DNA from: an uncultured Collinsella sp. | GTDB lineage: Bacteria; Actinomycetota; Coriobacteriia; Coriobacteriales; Coriobacteriaceae | DNA: 56,720 nucleotides | Direction of reading: 5' to 3' | NCBI GenBank assembly: GCA_900541125.1 | Contig: UQIK01000016.1 | Span: forward strand, 1-56,720 | Shown: positions 16,405 to 27,166 of the stretch, piece after piece | Layout of the letters: every line of letters begins with the position of its first letter | Numbering within the stretch: the stretch's first letter is position 1 | Made by a program: the position numbers and the translations under genes | The notes under the pieces: model-generated | Databases searched by the model: none | What the model was told of the DNA's origin: nothing | What the model saw: the letters and a program-made list of their open reading frames with translations, nothing else

Positions 16405-19400
16405 ATGCAGGCAGATTCCGCTCAGCAGCAGGGCCTTTATCGCCCCGAATTCGACCACGATGCATGTGGCATCGGCGCGCTTGCCGATATCAACGGCGAG
16501 CGCCATCACCAGATCCTGGACGACGCACTGTCCATTCTGGTCAACTTGGAGCACCGCGGCGGCACGGGACTCGAGAAGAACACCGGCGACGGCGCTGGCA
16601 TCCTGTTCCAGGTTCCGCATCACTTTTTCCGCAAAGAGGCTCAAAAGTGTGGCCAGATTCTGCCGGCAGAGGGCGACTATGGCGTGGCCATGCTGTTCTT
16701 CCCGCAGGACGACAAGGGCGTAGAGGATGCCCGCCGCGTGTTTGAGGAGGGCTGCGCCGAGGCCGGCGTGCCGCTGCTCTTTTGGCGTGAGGTGCCGGTT
16801 GACCCGCACGACCTGGGCGAGACGGCCCGCGCCTGTATGCCCACTATCGTGCAGGCCTTCCTGGGCCGTCCGGACGACACGCCCGCCGGCGATGCCTTCG
16901 AGCGCCGTCTGTATGTGTGCCGCCGCACCATCGAGAAGAAGGCCGACGCCGAGTTTGCCCTGCGCGACAAGATCTTCTACGTGTGCTCCATGAGCTCGCA
17001 TACTATCGTGTATAAGGGCATGCTGGTCGCCACGCAGATGCGCCGCTTCTTCATCGACCTCAACGATGCCGCCGTCAAAACGGCCGTGGCGCTCGTCCAC
17101 TCGCGCTACTCCACCAACACTACGCCCAGCTGGGAGCGTGCGCACCCCAACCGTTTTATCATTCACAACGGCGAGATCAACACCCTCAAGGGCAACGTCA
17201 ACTGGATCCGTGCCCGCGAGCCCAACCTGTACAGCCCCGTGCTGCAGCACGATCTTGAGCGCGTGATGCCCATCATCAACCGCGAGGGCTCCGACTCCGC
17301 GATTCTGGACAATGTGCTTGAGTTTTTGGTCATGAACGGTCGTCCGCTTACGCGTGCCGCATCCATGCTGCTGCCCGAGCCGTGGGACCACAACGACAGC
17401 CTGAGTGAGGAGCGCCGCGCCTACGACGCTTACCAGTCCATGCTCATGGAGCCGTGGGATGGCCCGGCGGCCATCGCCTTTACCGACGGTCGCACGCTGG
17501 GTGCCGCCCTCGACCGTAACGGCTTGCGTCCCGCCCGCTACTATGTGACGCGCGACGGTCGCTTTATGCTGGCAAGCGAGGTGGGCACCATCGAGGTGAG
17601 CCCCGAGAACATCCTGACGAGCGGCTGCCTGGGACCGGGCCAGATGCTCGAGGTCGACTTTGCCCGCGGTCGCGTCATCTACAACGATGAGCTGCGCGCC
17701 CGTTACGCCAAGGAAAAACCCTACCGTGATTGGATTGCCGAGGAGACGCTGACCGTCGACGCGCTCGATAGGCCTGCTGCGGCAACGCCCGCCGAGGACG
17801 CCGAGGTGCCCGCCGCCGTGCGCATGGCTAAGCTCGGGTATCATTGGGATGATGTTGACGAGGTCGTGCGTCCCATGGCCCAGCAGGGCAAGGCCCCGCT
17901 CGCCTCGATGGGTATCGATGCGCCGCTGGCCTGCCTGTCCAAGAAGACGCGCTCGTTCTTTGACTACTTCTATCAGCTGTTCGCTCAGGTCACGAATCCG
18001 CCCATCGACGCTCTTCGCGAGCATATGGTCACCTCGACCACGCTCTACCTGGGCAACCACGGCAACCTGCTCGAGGACTCCCGTACGGCCTGTCAGCTGG
18101 TGCGCCTGGAGCGTCCGCTGCTGAGCGAGGAGGAGTTCGAGCGTATCTGCGCCATCGACCGCGTGGGCTTTAAGACCCGCCGTTTCCGTGCCGTCTACCG
18201 CCGCGATGCCGGCGAGGGTGCGCTGCAGGCTGCGCTCAAGCAGCTTGCAGAGGACGTTGAGGCCGCGGTCCGCGACGGCGTGAACATCGTGGTGTTGAGC
18301 GATCGTGCCGCTGCGGGCGAGGTGCCCGTACCGTCGCTGCTCGCCGTGGGCTGCGTGCACAACCACCTGATCCGCGCCGGCGTGCGTACCTTTGCCGACA
18401 TCGTGGTGGAGTGTGGCGACGCCGTGTCCCCGCACGACTTTGCGGCGCTGGTGGGCTACTCCGCGAGCGGCATCTATCCGTACAACGCGCATGCGTGCAT
18501 TCGCGACTTGGCGGCGCACGGCGATCTGGACGTGACAGCCGAGCAGGGCATCGCCAACTACAACAAGGCTGCGACCGCCGGCATCGTCTCCATCATGTCC
18601 AAGATGGGCATCTCCACGGTGCAGAGCTACCACTCCGCGCAGATCTTCGAGGCCGTGGGCTTCACTCCGGAGTTCGTCAACGCGTACTTCGCCGGCACGG
18701 TGAGCCGTGTGGGCGGTATGGGTGTCGAGGACGTCGAGCGCGAGCAGAATGAGCGCTACGACGCCGCGCTCGCTATCCTTAAGAGCCCGGCTCCCGATCA
18801 GCTGCCCACGCTGGGTCTGACCAAGTGGCGCCCGCTCGGCGGCGAGGATCACCTCATCGATCCGCAGGCTGTCTACTTGCTGCAGACCGCCTGCCGTAAG
18901 GACAGCTACGACACCTTTAAGGAGTACAGCGCCCGCCTGCACCGCACCGGCCGTGCCGTGCGCCTGCGCGACCTGCTGGACTTTGATGCCAGCGGCCGCA
19001 CTCCGGTGGCACTCGACGAGGTCGAGCCCGCGCTCAACATCGTCCGCCGCTTTAACACCGGCGCCATGTCGTACGGCTCCATCAGCAAGGAAGCACACGA
19101 GTGCATGGCCATCGCCATGAACCGCCTGCATGGCCGTTCCAACTCCGGCGAGGGCGGCGAGGACCCGCGCCGCGAGACTCCGCTGGCTAACGGTGACTCC
19201 AAGAACTCCGCGATCAAGCAGGTAGCAAGTGCGCGATTTGGCGTGACGAGCCGCTACCTGTGCAGCGCCTTCGAGATTCAGATCAAGATGGCCCAGGGCG
19301 CCAAGCCCGGCGAGGGCGGTCACCTGCCCGGCAAGAAGGTCTACCCCTGGATTGCCGAGGTCCGTCAGTCCACGCCCGGCATCGGCCTGATCTCGCCTCC

Positions 19401-21102
19401 GCCGCACCACGACATCTACTCCATCGAGGACCTGGCAGAGCTGATCTTTGACCTTAAGAACGCCAACCCCGGCGCGCGCGTGTCGGTCAAGCTGGTCAGC
19501 GAGGCCGGCGTCGGCACCATCGCCACTGGTGTTGCCAAGGGCGCTGCCGACAAGATTTTGATCAGCGGCCACAACGGCGGCTCGGGTGCCGCTGCTCGCG
19601 ATTCCATTTGGCACGCTGGTCTGCCGCTGGAGCTCGGTCTTGCCGAGGCCCAGCAGACGCTGCTGCAAAACGGCCTGCGCTCGCGCGTGGTGCTCGAGGC
19701 CGACGGCAAGCTCATGGATGGCACCGATGTTGCCGTCGCCTGCCTGCTGGGTGCCGAGGAGTTTGGCTTTGCGACCATGCCGCTCATCTCGATGGGCTGC
19801 CTCATGCAGCGCGACTGCCAGCAGGATACCTGCCCGGCCGGCATCGCTACGCAAAACTGCCGCCTGCGTCGCGGCTTCCGCGGCAAGCCCGAGCACGTTG
19901 AGCACTTTATGCTCTTTGTTGCCGAGCAACTGCGCGAGGTCATGGCGAGCCTGGGCTTCCGCACCGTCGACGAGATGGTCGGCCATCCCGAGTGCTTGCG
20001 CCAGATTGAGGTCCCGGGCAACCGCAAGGCTAACCTGCTGGATCTGTCGCCCGTGCTGGCGAGCGCGACCTGTGAGTTCGGTGCCCACATCCCGGGTGCC
20101 GACGGCCGTCACTTCCTGCCCCAGATGGCTGCGGACAGCGAGCTCGACAAGACGCTCGACTCCACGTTGTTTGTGCCCTATACGGCCGATGCCCGTGCGC
20201 ACCTGCGTCCGATTCGCTTCCGCGCCGATATCGCCAACGTCAACCGCTGCGTGGGCACCATCTTGGGCAACGCGGTGACCAAGGCGCATCCCGAGGGCCT
20301 GCCCGCCGGCTCCATCACCATCGATTGCGATGGTTCGGCCGGTCAGAGCTTTGGCGCCTTCCTGCCGCGCGGCATTACGCTCAACGTGTGCGGCGACGCC
20401 AACGACTACTTTGGCAAGGGCCTTTCGGGCGGCGAGGTGTCGGTGCGCCCCAACCCGCATGCGACCTACAAGTTCGATGAGAACATCATCGTGGGCAACG
20501 TTGCGTTCTTTGGCGCCACGAGCGGCCGCGGCTTCATTAACGGCCTGGCAGGCCAGCGTTTCGCCGTGCGCAACTCCGGTGCCACGGTGGTGGTCGAGGG
20601 CTGCGGCAACCATGGCTGCGAGTACATGACGGGTGGTCTGGCGCTCATCCTGGGCGAGGTCGGGCAGAACTTCGCCGCCGGCATGACGGGTGGCGTGGCC
20701 TATGTCTTTGACCAGTACGGCACGCTCGATGCCCGTGTGAACCACGAGAGCGTTGAGCTTAAAGCCCCGACGGCCGGCGAGCTGGCGCAGATTCGCGAGC
20801 TCATTCAGGAGCACGTGGACGCGACGCAGAGCCCGCGCGGCATTAAGCTGCTCTACAGCTTTGAGACGATGAGCAAGCACTTTGTGAAGGTCATTCCGAC
20901 CGAGTACGAGCGCGTGCTGGCGATTGTCGCCGCCGCCGAGGCCGTCGGCAAGACGCATGCGCAGGCCGAGGAGCTGGCGTTTGACATTGTGACCGGTCGC
21001 GCGAGTGACGCGGATGTTGCTCGCTTCGATGTTGCGGGCGGTGCTGCGGGTGCTGCGTCCGTGGCTGCCGGCTCTGTTGCTTCGACCAAGAAGGAGGCGT
21101 AA
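16405..21102 (+). CDS. gltB: Glutamate synthase large subunit
   Basis: Converts 2-oxoglutarate and glutamine to two glutamates (GOGAT). At 1565 aa it is full length. The N-terminal glutaminase domain begins after a propeptide, with the catalytic Cys at about residue 21 (DHDACGIGALAD). Then follow the central domain and the FMN/2-oxoglutarate synthase domain (NSGEGGEDPRR; KPGEGGHLPGKKV; HNGGSGAAARDS), the 3Fe-4S ligands CLMQRDCQQDTCPAG near 1133-1145, and the C-terminal beta-helix (NVCGDANDYFGKGLSGG). The ATG start follows AAGGGGAGG. gltD starts 5 bases downstream. Together with glutamine synthetase it would assimilate ammonium. Confidence 0.96.
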   Translation: MQADSAQQQGLYRPEFDHDACGIGALADINGERHHQILDDALSILVNLEHRGGTGLEKNTGDGAGILFQVPHHFFRKEAQKCGQILPAEGDYGVAMLFFPQDDKGVEDARRVFEEGCAEAGVPLLFWREVPVDPHDLGETARACMPTIVQAFLGRPDDTPAGDAFERRLYVCRRTIEKKADAEFALRDKIFYVCSMSSHTIVYKGMLVATQMRRFFIDLNDAAVKTAVALVHSRYSTNTTPSWERAHPNRFIIHNGEINTLKGNVNWIRAREPNLYSPVLQHDLERVMPIINREGSDSAILDNVLEFLVMNGRPLTRAASMLLPEPWDHNDSLSEERRAYDAYQSMLMEPWDGPAAIAFTDGRTLGAALDRNGLRPARYYVTRDGRFMLASEVGTIEVSPENILTSGCLGPGQMLEVDFARGRVIYNDELRARYAKEKPYRDWIAEETLTVDALDRPAAATPAEDAEVPAAVRMAKLGYHWDDVDEVVRPMAQQGKAPLASMGIDAPLACLSKKTRSFFDYFYQLFAQVTNPPIDALREHMVTSTTLYLGNHGNLLEDSRTACQLVRLERPLLSEEEFERICAIDRVGFKTRRFRAVYRRDAGEGALQAALKQLAEDVEAAVRDGVNIVVLSDRAAAGEVPVPSLLAVGCVHNHLIRAGVRTFADIVVECGDAVSPHDFAALVGYSASGIYPYNAHACIRDLAAHGDLDVTAEQGIANYNKAATAGIVSIMSKMGISTVQSYHSAQIFEAVGFTPEFVNAYFAGTVSRVGGMGVEDVEREQNERYDAALAILKSPAPDQLPTLGLTKWRPLGGEDHLIDPQAVYLLQTACRKDSYDTFKEYSARLHRTGRAVRLRDLLDFDASGRTPVALDEVEPALNIVRRFNTGAMSYGSISKEAHECMAIAMNRLHGRSNSGEGGEDPRRETPLANGDSKNSAIKQVASARFGVTSRYLCSAFEIQIKMAQGAKPGEGGHLPGKKVYPWIAEVRQSTPGIGLISPPPHHDIYSIEDLAELIFDLKNANPGARVSVKLVSEAGVGTIATGVAKGAADKILISGHNGGSGAAARDSIWHAGLPLELGLAEAQQTLLQNGLRSRVVLEADGKLMDGTDVAVACLLGAEEFGFATMPLISMGCLMQRDCQQDTCPAGIATQNCRLRRGFRGKPEHVEHFMLFVAEQLREVMASLGFRTVDEMVGHPECLRQIEVPGNRKANLLDLSPVLASATCEFGAHIPGADGRHFLPQMAADSELDKTLDSTLFVPYTADARAHLRPIRFRADIANVNRCVGTILGNAVTKAHPEGLPAGSITIDCDGSAGQSFGAFLPRGITLNVCGDANDYFGKGLSGGEVSVRPNPHATYKFDENIIVGNVAFFGATSGRGFINGLAGQRFAVRNSGATVVVEGCGNHGCEYMTGGLALILGEVGQNFAAGMTGGVAYVFDQYGTLDARVNHESVELKAPTAGELAQIRELIQEHVDATQSPRGIKLLYSFETMSKHFVKVIPTEYERVLAIVAAAEAVGKTHAQAEELAFDIVTGRASDADVARFDVAGGAAGAASVAAGSVASTKKEA

Positions 21103-21107
21103 GTGCC

Positions 21108-22589
<1,482 letters not shown>

Positions 22590-22590
22590 A

Positions 22591-22653
22591 GTAGTCATTT
22601 AAGAACGTCCCCAATGACTAGTCATTTTTTGTCTAGTCATTGGGGACACTCTT
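22591..22653. repeat. GTCCCC-type palindromic element, copy 1
   Basis: GTCCCCAATGACTAG and CTAGTCATTGGGGAC are perfect 15-bp inverted repeats (22607-22647) around a T-rich loop, with GTAGTCATTTAAGAAC before and ACTCTTT after. It begins 2 bases after gltD stops. Related units lie at 38105 and 49584. The rest of the gap up to 22942 (about 290 bases) has short open frames in all three phases but no recognisable gene or site. Confidence 0.85.
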
Positions 22654-22942
22654 TGTGAGCGATTTGCTCGTTTATCGACGCGCGAGTGTCCATTCGGCGT
22701 CTTCTTGAGCTGTGGTCACCTGTTGTTTCTGTGGTGGCTGTGGGTATCTGGCTCAAAAGGACGGGTTGGCCGTCTATGTTTACCTGCGATTTTGTTGCGG
22801 TGCGCATTTTCGGTCAAGCTTTTCGTCAAGTGTTTGGTCAGCATCTGGTTTGCAGCCGGAGGCCTATTTTGCCCGCGCTGGTCGTGGCTGCCCACCCTCC
22901 TCGTAAGCTCAAATTGAGGTCCATCAGTTTGAGGAGGATGCC

Positions 22943-23650
22943 ATGACTGATCACGCTTTAGACCGAGCGCAGCTAGCCGAAGCCGTCGGCAACGATATTG
23001 CCGACATGGCCCATTTTTGGATGCTGCGGAAGTTCCAGTTTTTGGAGCCGGCGCGCGAACAGTTCGAGATCATTGTCGACCCGTGGCTCAGCTATTGCAC
23101 CGAGCCTTCGCAAAACGAAATCATGGCCTACAACATGGCATTTACCGATTGGCTGCTCTTCGAGCGCCCCTATCGCCATGGCAAGACGCTGCTCGAGCTG
23201 TATGTTGAAGAGCCGCCGACATCGCTTTCGCCTGCCTCGCTCAAGCGGCTCGAGCAGGTACGCGACACGCAGTATTTCTCGCGCTTTGGCATTTTGGACA
23301 AGGATCCCGCGACTGGCATGGTCGTGCTGAAGGATACGCGCACCGACCTTCGCTTTGATGTCTACGACCCGCATATCGTGCAAAAGGAGCATTGGAGCGA
23401 CGGCGCGATCGCGGTGCGCGTCGCCTGCGTCGACGATGTCTGGCTGACGGCGGGACAGCTCTATCTGTATGACATCGCGCGCCTGAGTGACACGGCGGTC
23501 GATGGACCAGGTGCGGTGCATCCGGAGGACCTACAGGATGGCTTTGACACCTCGTGCATCAGCTTCTTTTTGCGCCTGGTCCGCGACATCATGGGCGCCC
23601 AGGGGCGCTACGTAAAGTCCCTCAACATCTACGAACAAGAATGGGAGTAG
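22943..23650 (+). CDS. Hypothetical protein
   Basis: A 235-aa soluble protein with no recognised family. It is acidic and rich in aromatic residues (MAHFWMLRKFQFLEPAREQFEIIVDPWLSYC; MAYNMAFTDWLLFERPYRHGKTLLELYVEE), with no signal peptide, membrane segment or clear catalytic motif. The second half (FSRFGILDKDPATGMVVLKDTRTDLRFDVYDP; VRVACVDDVWLTAGQLYLYD) looks like a beta-rich domain. The ATG start follows TTTGAGGAGG. It is followed by a 60-bp palindromic element and appears to be transcribed alone. Confidence 0.65.
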   Translation: MTDHALDRAQLAEAVGNDIADMAHFWMLRKFQFLEPAREQFEIIVDPWLSYCTEPSQNEIMAYNMAFTDWLLFERPYRHGKTLLELYVEEPPTSLSPASLKRLEQVRDTQYFSRFGILDKDPATGMVVLKDTRTDLRFDVYDPHIVQKEHWSDGAIAVRVACVDDVWLTAGQLYLYDIARLSDTAVDGPGAVHPEDLQDGFDTSCISFFLRLVRDIMGAQGRYVKSLNIYEQEWE

Positions 23651-23683
23651 GGGATGTGACTGGTGTCGCCCTACAGCCCTGAC

Positions 23684-23746
23684 TTTGTCTCAATCTGTAA
23701 CGTTTGGCGGCTGTCTGGGCACGTAACTGTTACAGATCGAGACAAA
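23684..23746. repeat. 60-bp CTGTAACA element, array 2 copy 1
   Basis: Left arm TTTGTCTCAATCTGTAAC and right arm TGTTACAGATCGAGACAAA, loop beginning GTTTGG and ending CGTAAC. One A-C mismatch in the stem. Confidence 0.9.
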
Positions 23747-23765
23747 GGTTGGCGGCTGCCGAAAG

Positions 23766-23824
23766 ATCTTGTTCTGTAACAACTAGAGGCTCAAAGACTG
23801 TCTTCATGTTACAGATCAAGACAT
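23766..23824. repeat. 60-bp CTGTAACA element, array 2 copy 2
   Basis: Left arm ATCTTGTTCTGTAACA, right arm TGTTACAGATCAAGACAT, loop beginning ACTAG. It starts 82 bases after the previous copy and ends 18 bases before the next coding start. Confidence 0.9.
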
Positions 23825-23842
23825 TTGTCAGCGGAGGCAACG

Positions 23843-24919
23843 GTGACGATGGTCCATTTGTCTGACGTGGTGGTGATGAAAGTGTCTAATACCGTTCTCA
23901 AACACAAGCATACGACTCGCAACACGTTGGCGCGGAATAGGATGCTCGCGCGGCTCACGGAGACGGTCGAGCAGGGTGCGCTGCTCGCAACGCATGACAA
24001 TACCGAGCTCATGTGGCTGCGACGCCATGTTGGAACCGACGATATCGCGGAGCCCGAGCCGTACCTGTTCTGTTTTCAGCATGATTGGGATGCATTGACG
24101 CCGGCGGAGCGAGCGCTGAGGACTATCAAAGGGCTTGCGGAATTTCATCCCGATTGGGCGTTTTGGGGCTATGACGCGGCGCTTTTGTGGGGTTTGGAGG
24201 TGCCGAATGATCTGCTCGGGCCGCGTTTTCTTGTTAAGACGGGTTGTTCGGTGACGTTGAGCAGCGGGCGCAGGTTGTTGCGTCCGCAGATGGCGGGCGC
24301 GCTCGAGCGTGTTGATGGCGTGCAGGTGACGTCATTTTGGCGCACGGTGGAGGATTGCTTGCTGCGTGCACCGTTCTCCTACGGGTTGGCGATTGCCGAT
24401 TCTGCACTGCGGGCGAAAGACGTATCACGTGGGGATTTGTGCGAGCGCCTCCGCGTCGATTGCGAGGGCAGGCGAGGGTATCGCAGGGCACAAGTGATTG
24501 CGTCGTATGCGGACGGGCTGTCCGAAAACGGTGGCGAGTCTCGGTTCCGAGCGTTCTTTATTGCGTACGGCTTTTCGGTTCCCGAGCTGCAGGTGGAGTT
24601 TCGCGACCCGCTCGATCCGAGCCAGGTGTTTCGCGTCGACTATTTTTGGCGGCTCGAGGACGGGACGTGTGTCATCGGCGAGCTCGACGGAAAGGGGAAG
24701 TACACCTTGCAGAACGGTGAGGGCCGGGAGTCGGTCGACCCATTCGTGGCAGAGCGTCAGCGGGAATCTCATCTGACAATGCTCGGGCATAAGGTGCTTC
24801 GGTTTACGTTTAACGAACTCAAAGACCCGGGGAAGCTGGTCGAGAAAATGAGATTGGCGGGTATTCCTCGGCAGGCTGAATTGGCTGAGGAGTGGAGACG
24901 CCAGTGGTATGGGCGCTGA
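23843..24919 (+). CDS. AbiEi-like / DUF559-type protein with PD-(D/E)XK nuclease-like C-terminus
   Basis: A 358-aa protein resembling actinobacterial proteins that join an AbiEi-like helix-turn-helix region to a Vsr/DUF559 endonuclease-like domain. Support: the N-terminal half (RNRMLARLTETVEQGALLATHDN; FHPDWAFWGYDAALLWGLEVP; TSFWRTVEDCLLRAPF) follows the AbiEi pattern; the C-terminal part has ESRFRAFFIAYGF, FRVDYFWRLEDG and VIGELDGKGKY, giving Asp and E-x-D-x-K residues expected of a PD-(D/E)XK core. No toxin partner is adjacent. The start is GTG at 23843 after GCGGAGG; ATG at 23849 is an alternative. The gene is bracketed by 60-bp palindromes on both sides, unlike any other gene here. Activity is inferred, not known. 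Confidence 0.6.
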   Translation: MTMVHLSDVVVMKVSNTVLKHKHTTRNTLARNRMLARLTETVEQGALLATHDNTELMWLRRHVGTDDIAEPEPYLFCFQHDWDALTPAERALRTIKGLAEFHPDWAFWGYDAALLWGLEVPNDLLGPRFLVKTGCSVTLSSGRRLLRPQMAGALERVDGVQVTSFWRTVEDCLLRAPFSYGLAIADSALRAKDVSRGDLCERLRVDCEGRRGYRRAQVIASYADGLSENGGESRFRAFFIAYGFSVPELQVEFRDPLDPSQVFRVDYFWRLEDGTCVIGELDGKGKYTLQNGEGRESVDPFVAERQRESHLTMLGHKVLRFTFNELKDPGKLVEKMRLAGIPRQAELAEEWRRQWYGR

Positions 24920-24925
24920 GAGGTT

Positions 24926-24987
24926 TTGTCTCGATCTGTAACGTTTAGAAGTTGTTTGAGCTCGTAACTGTTACAGATCGAGACATT
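24926..24987. repeat. 60-bp CTGTAACA element, downstream of nuclease-like gene
   Basis: Left arm TTGTCTCGATCTGTAAC and right arm TGTTACAGATCGAGACA pair perfectly; loop starts GTTTAG and ends CGTAAC as in the copy at 23684. It begins 6 bases after the preceding stop codon. Confidence 0.9.
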
Positions 24988-25133
24988 TCCCTGGTGTCGC
25001 TGGGGTGGGACTGCAGCGTATTCCGTCCCCCACATTCCCTCTTCCCTCCGTTAACCGATATGTCCGTGGCAATCGGGCTACACTGGATAATAATGGACAG
25101 ATGTTCAAGTTTTCTGAGGGGGAGGAGCTCGAT

Positions 25134-26504
25134 ATGGCGTCTGCCGATCGTTCCACGTTGTTTATCAATGCGACCGTCCTGGATGGTTCGGAGCATATGG
25201 AGCCGCAACCCGATATGGCCGTGACTGTTGAGCGCGGTGTCATCACGTGGATGGGGCCGAGTGCTGTGGCGCAGGCGCCTGCGGGTGCCGAGGTTATCGA
25301 CCTGGCGGGTGCGTATCTCATGCCCGGTCTCATCAATATGCATGTGCATCTGTGCGGTTCGGGCAAGCCGGTTTCGGCGGGCGATGCGGGTGCGCTGATG
25401 AAAAAGCTCGATAATCCCGTGGGGCGCGCCATCGTGCGCCACATTCTTAAGGGCAGCGCCCAACAACAGCTGGCAAGTGGCGTGACCACGGTGCGCGGCG
25501 CGGGCGACCCGCTGTTTGCCGATCTTGCCGTGCGCGATGCTATCGATGCCGGCAAGTATCAAGGTCCTCGCCTGGTGGCGCCGGGAACGGGCGTTACGGT
25601 GCCGGGCGGCCATGGTGCAGGCTTGTTCGCCCAGGTGGCCAACAGTCCCGCTGAGGCGGCCGAACAGGTGCGCGACCTGTATGCGCGCGGTGCCGACGTC
25701 ATTAAGCTGTTCGTAACGGGCGGTGTGTTCGACGCGACCGAGGTGGGCGAGCCGGGCGTGCTGCGTATGCCGGTCGCGGTTGCCGCGGCGGCGTGCAAGG
25801 CTGCGCACGAGGTGAGTCTGCCGGTTATGGCCCATGTCGAGAGTACCGAGGGCGTGAAGGCCGCGCTTGAGGCCGGCGTTGACACGATTGAGCACGGCGC
25901 TCCGTTGACGCCCGAGATTCTGGAGCTGTACCGTGGCGCCGCGGGCACGCAACTCGAGGGGCGTGCGCCCAGTGTTACCTGCACTATCAGCCCGGCGCTG
26001 CCGTTTGTATTGCTCGACCCGAAAAAGACCCATTCGACCGATACGCAAAAGAAGAACGGCGATATCGTGTGCTCGGGCATTATCGAGAGCGCCCGTGCCG
26101 CACTGGAAGCTGGCGTTAAGGTGGGCCTGGGCACGGACTCGAGCTGCCCGTTCGTGACGCAGTACGACATGTGGCGTGAGGTGGCCTATTTTGCCAAGTA
26201 TGTCGGCGTGAGCAACGCCTTCGCACTGCATACGGCTACGCAAGTCAACGCCGAGCTGCTGGGGCTGGACGGCGAGACTGGCACGATCGAGTGCGGCAAG
26301 GCCGCCGATATCTTGGTGACGCGCGAGAACCCGCTCGTTGACCTGTGCGCTCTGCGTGAGCCGATGCACGTGATGTGTCGCGGCGATCTGGTACGCAAGC
26401 TCAAGGTGAAGCGCATTCCCGAGGTTGATAACGAGCTCGACGCGATTATGGCCATGCCGGCCGAGGCGTTGGCCGAGGAGCTCGCCCGCGACGGCGTGGC
26501 GTAG
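25134..26504 (+). CDS. Amidohydrolase family protein (imidazolonepropionase/prolidase-like)
   Basis: A 456-aa metal-dependent hydrolase. Metal-site residues are all visible: NMHVHL (HxH near 69-71), the likely carboxylated Lys in VIKLFVTGG (near 191), AHVES (His near 233), IEHGAP (His near 253) and GTDSS (Asp near 335). The ends (INATVLDGS...; IECGKAADILVTRENPLVDL) form the usual small beta domain. Relatives include imidazolonepropionase-like enzymes and Xaa-Pro dipeptidases; the substrate cannot be told from sequence or neighbours. The ATG at 25134 follows GGGGAGGAG; upstream in-frame starts lack a binding site. A terminator follows, so it appears monocistronic. Confidence 0.82.
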   Translation: MASADRSTLFINATVLDGSEHMEPQPDMAVTVERGVITWMGPSAVAQAPAGAEVIDLAGAYLMPGLINMHVHLCGSGKPVSAGDAGALMKKLDNPVGRAIVRHILKGSAQQQLASGVTTVRGAGDPLFADLAVRDAIDAGKYQGPRLVAPGTGVTVPGGHGAGLFAQVANSPAEAAEQVRDLYARGADVIKLFVTGGVFDATEVGEPGVLRMPVAVAAAACKAAHEVSLPVMAHVESTEGVKAALEAGVDTIEHGAPLTPEILELYRGAAGTQLEGRAPSVTCTISPALPFVLLDPKKTHSTDTQKKNGDIVCSGIIESARAALEAGVKVGLGTDSSCPFVTQYDMWREVAYFAKYVGVSNAFALHTATQVNAELLGLDGETGTIECGKAADILVTRENPLVDLCALREPMHVMCRGDLVRKLKVKRIPEVDNELDAIMAMPAEALAEELARDGVA

Positions 26505-26537
26505 ATGTGACAAAGGGACAGCTCCGTTGCCGCATAC

Positions 26538-26576
26538 AAAAAGTCGAGGTCTCAACACGAGGCTTCGGCTTTTTTA
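26538..26576 (+). terminator. Terminator after amidohydrolase gene
   Basis: GTCGAGGTCTC pairs with GAGGCTTCGGC (with several G-U pairs) around AACAC, flanked by an A run and a T run. It could also work on the minus strand for the zinc-ribbon gene. Confidence 0.8.
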
Positions 26577-26597
26577 TCGAACAAATACTTAAGATTT

Positions 26598-26626
26598 GGG
26601 ACAAACAAACCTGATTAATTTGTCCC
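26598..26626. repeat. Short palindrome GGGACAAA...TTTGTCCC
   Basis: GGGACAAA (26598-26605) and TTTGTCCC (26619-26626) enclose a 13-base AT-rich loop, 11 bases downstream of the zinc-ribbon gene on the minus strand. It shares the GGGACA theme with the elements at 27167 and 4679. Confidence 0.6.
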
Positions 26627-26637
26627 GCGTGCGGGCG

Positions 26638-27111
26638 CTAGGAGCGCGTTTCCATCTTGGCGTGGCACTTGGGGCAGGTGACGCGGATCTTGCCCTTGCC
26701 CTTGGGGACGGACAGCATCTGGCCGCAGTTGGGGCACTTGAGGTACGCCGTGGTCTTGCGGCCCTTCCACATCTTCTTGGCCGTTCGCTTGGCGCGCTCA
26801 AAGTCTTCCTTGCTGGTACCAGCGGCATGCGAAGCGTTTGCGGCCGCAGTCCCGCCGCCCAAGCTGGCGACGAATTTGCCCAAGCCGGGGACATTGGCGG
26901 TCGCAGCGACAAAGGCCTCGTTCTCTTTGCGACGTGCATCGGTATTTTTGGACAGGCCGCGCAGCACGCCAATCACGATGACGGCGATGGCAATCCAGCT
27001 GAGCCACTGGATGCGGGCCATCGATCCGATCATTGCGATGACGATGCCGACAAAACCCATCACGATGGTGAGCTCATCGGCGCCATTACGACTCTTCATA
27101 AAGTCATTCAT
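26638..27111 (-). CDS. Zinc-ribbon membrane protein
   Basis: A 157-aa protein with two membrane helices near the N-terminus (IVMGFVGIVIAMIGSMARIQWLSWIAIAVIVIGVL), a charged/Ala-Gly linker, and a C-terminal zinc ribbon with two CxxC pairs (LKCPNCGQMLSVPKGKGKIRVTCPKCHAKM). Proteins of this build are common but uncharacterised. The ATG at 27111 follows AAAGG. It faces the amidohydrolase gene and precedes a nested palindrome upstream. Confidence 0.75.
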   Translation of the reverse strand: MNDFMKSRNGADELTIVMGFVGIVIAMIGSMARIQWLSWIAIAVIVIGVLRGLSKNTDARRKENEAFVAATANVPGLGKFVASLGGGTAAANASHAAGTSKEDFERAKRTAKKMWKGRKTTAYLKCPNCGQMLSVPKGKGKIRVTCPKCHAKMETRS

Positions 27112-27166
27112 GCAAATTGCCTTTCGTTCGATATACTGCACGCCTTTATACCCGATTTAGAGCAAG

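Noticed and set aside
22686..22946. Three overlapping short frames between gltD and the gene at 22943
   Set aside because: All three phases are open for a similar stretch, none has a ribosome binding site, and the translations have no recognisable features.
23843..24919. AbiE-type toxin-antitoxin system
   Set aside because: The N-terminal part is AbiEi-like, but there is no AbiEii nucleotidyltransferase toxin gene next to it.
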